DNA of 14,493 nt, taken from positions 1 through 14,493 of the forward strand of contig JACMOT010000131.1 of the NCBI GenBank assembly GCA_014377915.1, written 5' to 3'. The DNA is from Tardiphaga sp. (GTDB taxonomy: Bacteria; Pseudomonadota; Alphaproteobacteria; Rhizobiales; Xanthobacteraceae). Below, in pieces: positions 6,806 to 12,914 of this stretch. Below the pieces are notes generated by a model. That model saw nothing but the letters and a program-made list of their open reading frames with translations, made no database searches and was not told the origin of the DNA. Position 1 is the first letter of the stretch. Each line of letters starts with the position of its first letter. The translations under genes and the position numbers were made by a program.

Positions 6806-7297
6806 CTACATGGCGGGCGGTGTGGAGGTCGGTGGTGGCCGGCGCTGTCGTGGCGCGGCGGTCGCGGCGGTAGGAGCGGGAACGGACGCCGCGGCCGGCG
6901 CGAAATTGCCGCTGGCGGCGGCTACCGCCGCGACCTTGCCGTTCTCCTCCACTTGCTGTTTGCGTTCGGAGGAACCGACCGTCTTCGCCACCACATAGGT
7001 GCCGCCGCTGATTCCGAGCAACGCCAGCACATTGCCGGGAATGTCGATCAGCGTGCCAGCCTCGATACATAGCAGCAGATAGAGCCCGGCGATCACGAAG
7101 GTGAAGATCAGGAACTGGAAACGCGACAGGCTCGCTTTGCTGTCGCCCGGCAGATCATGGGGCCCGGGCGGTTCGGACAGCAGCCCCTTCAACGCCAGCG
7201 GATCCTGAAAAATCTTCCACAGCACCAGCGCCGCGAAGCCGAGCAGGATGACCGAGATCACGACAAAGCCCCACCACGAGATTGTCTGAGCCGTCAT
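6806..7297 (-). CDS. Small membrane protein, three hydrophobic segments, unknown function
   Basis: I cannot name this 163-aa protein. Hydrophobic segments lie at about 8-29, 60-79 and 86-107. Between the first two is a Pro/Gly-rich loop, and the second is preceded by ASLSRFQFLIFTF. The region NVLALLGISGGTYVVAK (about 89-105) resembles, from memory, a recurrent LLGISxGT element in uncharacterised bacterial membrane proteins. The tail from about 120 is a low-complexity Ala/Pro stretch. The ATG overlaps the stop of the upstream 127-aa gene as ATGA, with AGGA about 7 bases before it, so the two are translationally coupled. The nuclease gene follows 22 bases later. Confidence 0.8.
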   Translation of the reverse strand: MTAQTISWWGFVVISVILLGFAALVLWKIFQDPLALKGLLSEPPGPHDLPGDSKASLSRFQFLIFTFVIAGLYLLLCIEAGTLIDIPGNVLALLGISGGTYVVAKTVGSSERKQQVEENGKVAAVAAASGNFAPAAASVPAPTAATAAPRQRRPPPTSTPPAM

Positions 7298-7677
7298 GTC
7301 GTCTTCCTTTCCTGGTGGCGTGCCTTCCTGTCGGTCCGGGAGATTCGGCCTTCGCCGCGGGCGATCTTGCCCGCCAGATAAAGTCCGTTGCTGCCGGTCA
7401 GCAGCGTCACCAGCGTCTCCGACAGATCGGGCATCGAGGGCCGTCCCGCGATTGTTACCGCGCCGCTGTTGAGCGCATCGATGGCGTAATAGGCGAGAAT
7501 GGCGGGAATTAGCGCCATCGCCACGACGCGTTCCGGATTGATGTCGCCATGACCGGACTGGCTGGCCAGCATGCCGCTGCGATCGATCTCGCCGGTGAGA
7601 ATGCGCGCCATCACCAGCAAAGCCAGCGCGCCGAACCAGGCCAGCAGACTAAACGTCAGCGCATTGCCGATGGTCAT
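7294..7677 (-). CDS. Small membrane protein, first gene of the nuclease operon
   Basis: A 127-aa protein of unknown function. Hydrophobic segments lie at about 5-27 and 49-69, with a less hydrophobic third near 85-104, and a basic tail ends at RKARHQERKTT. Residues 90-104 (VTLLTGSNGLYLAGK) align with LALLGISGGTYVVAK of the 163-aa neighbour, matching Leu, Leu, Ser, Gly, Tyr and Lys. The two may therefore be distant copies or two halves of one membrane assembly. The purine-rich stretch GGGGGAAGG precedes the ATG. The gene is divergent from the GST pair across about 200 bases. Confidence 0.78.
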   Translation of the reverse strand: MTIGNALTFSLLAWFGALALLVMARILTGEIDRSGMLASQSGHGDINPERVVAMALIPAILAYYAIDALNSGAVTIAGRPSMPDLSETLVTLLTGSNGLYLAGKIARGEGRISRTDRKARHQERKTT

Positions 7678-7880
7678 CCGCCTTCCCCCTGGAGAGATTC
7701 GATCATAGCCAACTACATCTGAAATTCAACTTCAGGTTTTAGATGCGGAGAATGTTTATTCGTGAGGGAGACTTCATAGCTTTCCGCGCATTGACTTCAC
7801 GCCGTCGATCTGGCGAACTCGATGCAATCGCATCCAACTATCTAGAATGACTTCCAGCGCGTCGGAAACGGATCTGCACG
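7678..7880. other. Divergent intergenic region
   Basis: About 200 bases between the membrane-protein/nuclease operon (leftward) and the GST operon (rightward). It is clearly more AT-rich than its surroundings, notably at 7705-7770, and should hold both promoters. A short imperfect dyad, CTGAA (7719-7723) / TTCAG (7731-7735), is present. No convincing -35/-10 pair or known operator could be assigned. Confidence 0.5.
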
Positions 7881-8591
7881 ATGATCGACCTGTATTACTG
7901 GAGCACGCCGAACGGCCACAAGATCACGATCTTCCTGGAAGAGTCCGGGTTGCCCTACAGGGTGATGCCGATCAACATTGGCAAGGGCGACCAGTTTTCG
8001 GAATTCTTTCTCGCGATCGCGCCGAACAATCGGATCCCGGCGATGGTGGATCACGAGCCGAACGGCGGTAACCGGCCGATCCCGATTTTCGAATCCGGCG
8101 CCATGCTGCTCTATCTCGCCGAGAAGACCGGAAAATTCCTGCCCGCCGACGTCTATGGCCGCTACGACGCGATCCAGTGGGTGTTTTGGCAGATGGGCGG
8201 GCTTGGCCCGATGGCCGGGCAAAATCATCACTTCAGCAATTACGCGCCGGAAAAGATTCCCTACGCGATCGACCGCTATGTCAACGAGACCAACCGGCTG
8301 TACGGCGTGCTCAACAAGCGCCTCGCTGATCGTGAATTCATCGCCGGCGACTATTCGATTGCCGACATGGCGAGCTATCCCTGGATCGTGCCGTACAAGA
8401 ACCAGAGCCAGGATATCAACGACTTCCCGCATCTCAAGCGCTGGCTCGAAACCATCGCGGCGCGGCCCGCGGTGGCGCGCGCCTATACCCGGGCGAAAGA
8501 GATCAATCCGAAATTTGGCCAGCCCGCGATCCGCACCGATGCCGAGCGCAAGGTGCTGTTCGGCCAGACCGCGACTGTGGTGAAGGGCTGA
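7881..8591 (+). CDS. yfcG: Glutathione S-transferase, YfcG/GstB-like disulfide-bond oxidoreductase
   Basis: A 236-aa nu-class glutathione transferase, very close in pattern to E. coli YfcG, which reduces disulfides with glutathione and lacks a catalytic cysteine. The N-terminal thioredoxin-like domain has the family motif TPNGHKITIFLEE (Thr9 and Asn11 contact glutathione), PNNRIPAMVDH (48-58) with the cis-Pro, and FESGAMLLYLAEKTG (70-84) that binds the gamma-glutamyl group. The helical domain carries QWVFWQMGGLGPMAGQNHHF. Length and start match YfcG. The second GST gene starts 2 bases after the stop, so the two are cotranscribed. A stress or detoxification role is inferred from the family. 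Confidence 0.93.
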   Translation: MIDLYYWSTPNGHKITIFLEESGLPYRVMPINIGKGDQFSEFFLAIAPNNRIPAMVDHEPNGGNRPIPIFESGAMLLYLAEKTGKFLPADVYGRYDAIQWVFWQMGGLGPMAGQNHHFSNYAPEKIPYAIDRYVNETNRLYGVLNKRLADREFIAGDYSIADMASYPWIVPYKNQSQDINDFPHLKRWLETIAARPAVARAYTRAKEINPKFGQPAIRTDAERKVLFGQTATVVKG

Positions 8592-8593
8592 CC

Positions 8594-9289
8594 ATGGCGC
8601 TGCAACTGTTCGAACTGGTCGGCACCGACGACGATCGCCCGTTCAGCCCGTTCTGCTGGCGCACCCGGATGGCGCTGGCGCATAAGGGCCTCGACATCAC
8701 CTCGGTGCCGTGGCGCTTCACCGAGCGCGAGGCGATCGCGCGGCACCGATCCGACAAGGTGCCGGTGTTGATCGATGGCGAGCATGCGGTGTCGGATTCC
8801 TGGGCGATCGCCAATTATCTGGAGGATACCTATCCCGACCGACCGTCGCTGTTCGGCGGCGAGGGTGGCCGCGCGATGGGGCGGATGCTGAACTGGTGGG
8901 GCGACACGGTGTTGGTCGGCGGCATCTTCCCGATGATCGTCGCCGATATCCACGCCCATCTGCAGCCCGCCGACCAGGCCTATTTCCGCAAGACGCGCGA
9001 GGCCCGTTTGGGCAGGACGCTAGAAGAAGTCTCGGCCGGCCGCGACAGCGCGGTCGCGGGGTTCCGTAAATCACTCGATCCGATGCGGCTGACGCTGAAG
9101 ACACAGCCTTTTCTCGGCGGCGCAGCGCCGAACTACGCCGATTACATCATGTTCGGCGGCTTCCAGTGGGCGCGAGCGATCAGCCCGTTCCAGCTGCTCA
9201 CCCCCAACGATGCCATTTACGCCTGGCGCGAAAAGCTGCTCGACGCCTTTGGCGGCCTGGCGCGGCGTTCGCAAGGCTACGCGGTCTGA
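8594..9289 (+). CDS. Glutathione S-transferase, LigE/beta-etherase-like
   Basis: A 231-aa GST-family protein whose best match by eye is the LigE type of lignin beta-aryl-ether-cleaving enzymes. Shared features are SPFCWRTRMALAHKGLDI (18-35), KVPVLID (55-61), DSWAIANYLEDTYPDRPSLF (68-87), the GRTLEEVSAGRDS region, and the end LDAFGGLARRSQGY. It is shorter at the C-terminus than LigE. Similar proteins are widespread in Bradyrhizobium relatives without known substrates, so beta-etherase activity should not be assumed. AAGGG inside the 3' end of the upstream GST gene serves as ribosome binding site. Its 3' end overlaps by 13 bases the antisense remnant of an enoyl-CoA hydratase gene. Confidence 0.88.
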   Translation: MALQLFELVGTDDDRPFSPFCWRTRMALAHKGLDITSVPWRFTEREAIARHRSDKVPVLIDGEHAVSDSWAIANYLEDTYPDRPSLFGGEGGRAMGRMLNWWGDTVLVGGIFPMIVADIHAHLQPADQAYFRKTREARLGRTLEEVSAGRDSAVAGFRKSLDPMRLTLKTQPFLGGAAPNYADYIMFGGFQWARAISPFQLLTPNDAIYAWREKLLDAFGGLARRSQGYAV

Positions 9290-9450
9290 ACTGCCTGGCG
9301 TCGCTCGAGCCACGCCGCCAGCCCCTGCTGCAACTCTATCGTCGGCATCACCGCGGCGAACTGCGCGCGCTCCACCTCCAGCCCCTCGGCGATGCCCGTA
9401 TCGAGCCCGCGGTTGGTTGCGGTGATCGTGGCGGCGAATGCCGGATGGTG
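9277..9450 (-). pseudogene. 3' remnant of an enoyl-CoA hydratase gene
   Basis: Read on the minus strand, 57 codons before a TAG give HHPAFAATITATNRGLDTG then IAEGLEVERAQFAAV, ending LQQGLAAWLERRQAVQTA. This is the typical C-terminus of the crotonase family (pattern: NRG...AEGLxxExxxF...xxEGxxAxLEKR). A normal enzyme has about 260 residues; here the N-terminal three quarters, with the oxyanion-hole and active-site segments, are gone and no start codon is available. A possible older extension in another frame (DVVRLVMGAGR) reaches about 9482, where a stop follows, implying a frameshift as well. In place of the missing part lies the DNA leading into the TetR cassette. I am confident of the family and of its being non-functional. 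Confidence 0.75.
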
Positions 9451-9652
9451 CGACCGGCCCCCATGACGAGCCTGACCACATCGGCCTAAGCCTCTCGACC
9501 AGCCCTTCGTGGTTGCACGGCCGGCCCAGCGATTTCACCAAACCCAACCCGCTATCCATCAACTGCCAGCAGCTAGAATTCATGTTGACCCACGAACGCC
9601 TTGACTTCTCTGCAAAATTTAATTAAGCGCTAACTTAATTAAAGGGTGGCCT
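9451..9652. other. Junction region before the TetR cassette
   Basis: No gene is supported here. From about 9483 on, the enoyl-CoA hydratase similarity is lost, and the sequence turns AT-rich by 9580. TTGACT at 9601-9606 is a plausible -35 element for the TetR gene, whose -10 would fall inside the inverted repeat at 9618-9643. The left boundary of the cassette probably lies between about 9483 and 9590. No transposon end, integrase site or flanking direct repeat could be found. Confidence 0.4.
9618..9643 (+). promoter_or_regulatory. Probable TetR operator
   Basis: Perfect 10-bp inverted arms TTTAATTAAG (9618-9627) and CTTAATTAAA (9634-9643) around the spacer CGCTAA. It ends 9 bases before the TetR start codon and runs into the AAGGG of the ribosome binding site. 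Size, symmetry and placement are typical of a TetR-family autoregulatory site; it would block the promoter of the three-gene operon. Confidence 0.75.
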
Positions 9653-10315
9653 ATGAGTTCCAAACTGGGGAGGCCGAGAGACGTACGCGACACCGATCAA
9701 AGGTGCGTCGCAGCTGCGCAATTGTTGTTTGCCAGCAACGGCTTCGACGGCGCCAGCCTGCGGGACATCGCCAACGCGGTGGGCATCAGCAGCGCCGCGC
9801 TGGTGCACCACTTTGGAACCAAAGAGCGGCTATACAGCGCAGTACTTGAGAGCCTCGCGAAAAGCCTCGGTAGTTATCTCAACGATGCGCGCGAGCCGCC
9901 ATCAGTTGCAGCGGCGATGCGCCTGTTCGACAGGTTCCTGGATTGGAGCTTCGAGAACCAGCATTACTCGCAGTTGCTGATGCGTGAACTCATGGAGAAC
10001 AAAAGCCGCGTTTCGCGTGCGCGGCGTCTTCATATGCTGGAAATGATAGGTACCTTCGTCGATCTCTTGAAGCAGGGCGTTCGCGCCGGCGTCTTCAAAC
10101 CGATCGACGCGGAACTTTTCGTGTTTTTCACGTTGGGTGCGATCACCCATTTCAGCGCGGCTGCGCCCACCATCGATCGTATGCTCAGCGATGATCTTGG
10201 CGACGCGATCACGCGGTTTAAAGCCGTGCTCAAGCTCAACGTGACCTCGGCGCTTTCCGTCGTTACGCCCGCGCCGTCTGACGCCGACGGGAACGATCTT
10301 CGGGAAGCCAGGTGA
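9653..10315 (+). CDS. TetR/AcrR-family transcriptional regulator
   Basis: A 220-aa repressor-type regulator. The N-terminal DNA-binding domain shows AAQLLFASNGFDGASLRDIA, followed by the recognition helix region GISSAALVHHFGTKERLYSAV (helix-turn-helix about 35-55). The C-terminal part is the variable ligand-binding and dimer domain, so the ligand cannot be read off; in such operons it is often the pathway substrate or its CoA thioester. AAGGG precedes the ATG. Its stop overlaps the next gene's GTG as GTGA, making it the first gene of a three-gene operon, and the strong inverted repeat just upstream is its likely own operator. Confidence 0.93.
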   Translation: MSSKLGRPRDVRDTDQRCVAAAQLLFASNGFDGASLRDIANAVGISSAALVHHFGTKERLYSAVLESLAKSLGSYLNDAREPPSVAAAMRLFDRFLDWSFENQHYSQLLMRELMENKSRVSRARRLHMLEMIGTFVDLLKQGVRAGVFKPIDAELFVFFTLGAITHFSAAAPTIDRMLSDDLGDAITRFKAVLKLNVTSALSVVTPAPSDADGNDLREAR

Positions 10316-11967
10316 ACGGGGATATGCGGGTGTCTAACCAGAGTGAGGTGGAAGCCAGCAGCGTCGTTGCTCGCGAAAAATGCGTACTTCGTTACGCCCT
10401 GGATCGGCACGCCACAGAGCGGCGTGATGATGTATTTGCCGTGTTTCAGGACGGTACGGCGTGGACATTTGCGAGCTTGCGCCGCCTGGTGCGAGGTCTG
10501 GCAGATGGACTCCAGCGCGCAGGTGCGCGGCGGGGCGATCGCATCATTGTGATGATGCCCAACGGGCCGACGGGTTTGCTGGCGCTGTTCGCTGCAAATT
10601 ACCTCGGTGCAGTCTTCGTTCCGATCAATCCGGCGTTAAAGGGCTCGTTGTTGCGGCATATCCTATCCGACGCAGGAGCGAAGATTGCAGTCGTCGATAG
10701 CTCATGTCTTGAGCATGTTGTTCAACATGCGCCGGTTTCGTTGACGTCGGTGTTCTCCGACAACGTACTCGATTTCACATCGTGCAATGATGATCTCCGC
10801 ATCCAGCCCCTCAGCGAACTTCGCGGCGACCCGGATGGGCTATTGGAAGACGATCAACTCGTGGAGCCGTGGCATACACAGAGCATTATCTATACATCCG
10901 GCACGACAGGCCGATCCAAAGGCGTGCTTTCGTCCTATATGCACAGCTATTCAGCCGTGGGACCGGAAGCCTGGCACTGCGTAACGACCCGGGATCGGCA
11001 TCTTCTGCACATGCCGATATTTCATATAGGCGGCGCATTCGTTGCCACGACCTACCTTGCTGTTGGAGCTTCCATCGCGGTTGTGCCGTCGTTCAAGACG
11101 AGTACGTTTTGGCAAACCGTGCGGGACATGAATGTCACGGTGGTTTTTCTTCTCGGTGCAATGGCAACCTTTTTGCTGAAAGCACCGCGGCGTCCCGACG
11201 ATCGAAAGCATTCGCTGCGTCTGGCCTTTATCGTGCCGCTCGGCAATAGCGGCGACGAATTCTTCTCAAGGTTTGGCGTCGATGTATATACTCTGTTCAA
11301 TATGACTGAGATCAGCACGCCCCTGGTATCCGATGCCAATCCGGCAAAGCCAAATACGTGTGGCCGGCCGCGCGCCGGCGTGGATGTCCGGATCGTTGAT
11401 GAACACGACTGTCAGGTGCCGACCGGAAGCGTCGGACAACTGATCGTGCGAACAGGCCGCCCATGGGCCATGAACCATGGTTACAACAACAATGCCACGG
11501 CAACCGCGGAAGCCTGGCGCAACGGCTGGTTTCACACCGGAGACGCGTTCTGCCGCGACCTCGACGGCGATTTTTTCTTTGTCGATCGACTGAAAGACAC
11601 GATCCGCCGCCGTGGCGAGAATATCTCATCGTTTGAAGTAGAGATCGAACTGCTCAACCACGAAGGGGTGCGCGAGGCAGCCGCGGTGCCCGTTCCAAGC
11701 GAATACACAGAGGATGAAGTTCTGGTGGTGGTCTCACCCGTAGCAGGCCATTCGCTGGATCCCGCCGAGATCATCGCATTTATGCGTGAGCGTGTTGCCG
11801 CACATATGGTTCCTCGCTTCGTGCGAATCCTCGGCGAACTACCTAGAACGCCGACGGAGAAGATCCAGAAACACGTTCTGCGTGAGCAGGGCGTCACGCC
11901 TGATACGTGGGACCGTGAGGCCGCTGGCTATGTATCGGATCAATCGAAAGATGGTGGCAAGCTGTGA
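10312..11967 (+). CDS. Acyl-CoA ligase, AMP-binding family (CaiC-like)
   Basis: A 551-aa adenylate-forming enzyme that should activate a carboxylic acid with ATP and join it to CoA. Motifs in order: the P-loop-like YTSGTTGRSKGV (194-205), FNMTEIS (329-335), GWFHTGD (405-411) binding the ribose, the hinge DRLKDTIRRRGENIS (425-439), and Lys517 in TPTEKIQKHVLR, the likely catalytic lysine. The hinge and the RRRGENISSFEVE wording resemble the carnitine/crotonobetaine-CoA ligase branch, but the substrate is open. The start is either GTG at 10312, overlapping the TetR stop as GTGA, or ATG at 10324, preceded by AGGTG at about 8 bases; both are plausible. It overlaps the next gene by GTGA. By eye, base composition is lower in GC than the genes to either side. 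Confidence 0.9.
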   Translation: MNGDMRVSNQSEVEASSVVAREKCVLRYALDRHATERRDDVFAVFQDGTAWTFASLRRLVRGLADGLQRAGARRGDRIIVMMPNGPTGLLALFAANYLGAVFVPINPALKGSLLRHILSDAGAKIAVVDSSCLEHVVQHAPVSLTSVFSDNVLDFTSCNDDLRIQPLSELRGDPDGLLEDDQLVEPWHTQSIIYTSGTTGRSKGVLSSYMHSYSAVGPEAWHCVTTRDRHLLHMPIFHIGGAFVATTYLAVGASIAVVPSFKTSTFWQTVRDMNVTVVFLLGAMATFLLKAPRRPDDRKHSLRLAFIVPLGNSGDEFFSRFGVDVYTLFNMTEISTPLVSDANPAKPNTCGRPRAGVDVRIVDEHDCQVPTGSVGQLIVRTGRPWAMNHGYNNNATATAEAWRNGWFHTGDAFCRDLDGDFFFVDRLKDTIRRRGENISSFEVEIELLNHEGVREAAAVPVPSEYTEDEVLVVVSPVAGHSLDPAEIIAFMRERVAAHMVPRFVRILGELPRTPTEKIQKHVLREQGVTPDTWDREAAGYVSDQSKDGGKL

Positions 11968-12590
11968 AAACGAAAATCAGGGTCTACACCGACTACAAGA
12001 GCCCGTATGCTTACGTCGCAAACAAGCCTCTATTCGATCTGGAAAAAACGCACCATGTCGAACTCGAATGGCTTCCCTATACACTGCGTATCGCCGACTA
12101 TCTCGGCTCGGTCGACGATCGCTCGCCGCACTACTGGCGCAAGGTCCGCTACGCTTACATGGACGCCCGCCGTTATGCTAATGAGCAGGGCCTTGTCATG
12201 AAAGGCCCGAAGCGGATCTATGAAGCGACCTACTCGAGCGCTGGAATGCTGTTTGCGCAGCGAAATGGGTTTTTTCGGGCCTATCACGACCTGGTTTTTG
12301 ATCTGTTTTGGACGCATCGACTGGATCTCGATGTCCTTGAACAGATGGTGGCGGTGATTGAAAGCCTGGGTGGCTCCGCGGTGGAATTCCAAGCCTACGT
12401 TGCCGGCCCGGCGCGGGCGGAAGTCGAAGCGATCAATGAAGAAGCCGAACGGCTTGGTGTCTTTGGCGTGCCGAGCATGCTTTTCGATGGCGAGTTGTTC
12501 TGGGGCGGCGATCGAATTGACATGCTGATCAAGCGCATTGAGCAGAAGGCGCAGGGTATCGCCCCTCCGACTTTGGCAATACCCCGATAA
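11964..12590 (+). CDS. 2-hydroxychromene-2-carboxylate isomerase-like, DsbA-fold (kappa-GST) protein
   Basis: A 208-aa protein of the DsbA/kappa-GST superfamily, nearest to HCCA isomerases, which use glutathione in naphthalene-type ring breakdown. In place of a CxxC it has SPYAY at residues 13-17, where Ser13 is the expected glutathione-activating residue. The helical insertion is followed by GVFGVPSMLFDGELFWGGDR (165-184) with the cis-Pro at 170, a signature of the family. The start is a GTG overlapping the ligase stop as GTGA. Related proteins also act as glutathione transferases or isomerases on other compounds, so the exact reaction is not assigned. It is the last gene of the cassette; a dehydrogenase remnant begins within a few bases of its stop. 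Confidence 0.87.
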   Translation: MKTKIRVYTDYKSPYAYVANKPLFDLEKTHHVELEWLPYTLRIADYLGSVDDRSPHYWRKVRYAYMDARRYANEQGLVMKGPKRIYEATYSSAGMLFAQRNGFFRAYHDLVFDLFWTHRLDLDVLEQMVAVIESLGGSAVEFQAYVAGPARAEVEAINEEAERLGVFGVPSMLFDGELFWGGDRIDMLIKRIEQKAQGIAPPTLAIPR

Positions 12591-12595
12591 CCAGC

Positions 12596-12781
12596 GGTAC
12601 AGACACTGTTTCCGGCGGCGCGACGATGGAGAAGCTGGAGAAATTCGGCAGCATGACGCCGCTCGGCCGGTCCGGGCAGTCTGCGGAACTCGGCTCGATC
12701 TACGTTCAAGGCGCCGCCAATGACGCCAGCGACGCCACCAGCCAGCTGTCCGGCGCCGCCGGCGGATCGGGCCAGCCATAG
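12596..12781 (+). pseudogene. 3' remnant of a short-chain dehydrogenase/reductase (SDR) gene
   Basis: About 61 codons up to a TAG read MEKLEKFGSMTPLGRSGQSA, then ELGSIYVQGAANDAS and SGAAGGSGQP. This matches the C-terminus of SDR oxidoreductases of the YghA/glucose-dehydrogenase type (pattern: TPLxRxGQPxElAxxYVxLAAxDAS...TGQxxGxxGG). The Rossmann GxxxGxG and the catalytic YxxxK are missing with the rest of the gene, and several conserved residues have drifted (GQPA to GQSA, TGQ to TSQ). It begins right after the HCCA-isomerase-like gene, so the cassette edge lies near 12591. The DNA from 12782 to 12914 holds nothing recognisable apart from the ribosome binding site of the next gene. Confidence 0.75.
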
Positions 12782-12914
12782 TTCCGCCAACAAGCGGCGA
12801 CCGCAATGGAACCGGTGGGTGCAAGGCTACGTTGCCCTCCCGGAAGGGGACATTGTTAATGACTTGTGCATAAATGGTAGTGAAACACCAAACTCTCACT
12901 TACCCAAGGTTGCC

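Noticed and set aside
5752..6873. 373-codon open frame antisense to the nuclease
   Set aside because: It runs across the terminator hairpin and two minus-strand genes, and no domain is recognisable.
9071..9583. 170-codon minus-strand frame across the GST end and junction
   Set aside because: No similarity to known domains; the meaningful minus-strand reading is the crotonase remnant in another frame.
12720..12914. 65-codon N-terminal extension of the diguanylate cyclase
   Set aside because: The segment overlaps the SDR remnant in another frame, has no similarity to sensor domains, and the ATG at 12915 has a well-placed AAGG.
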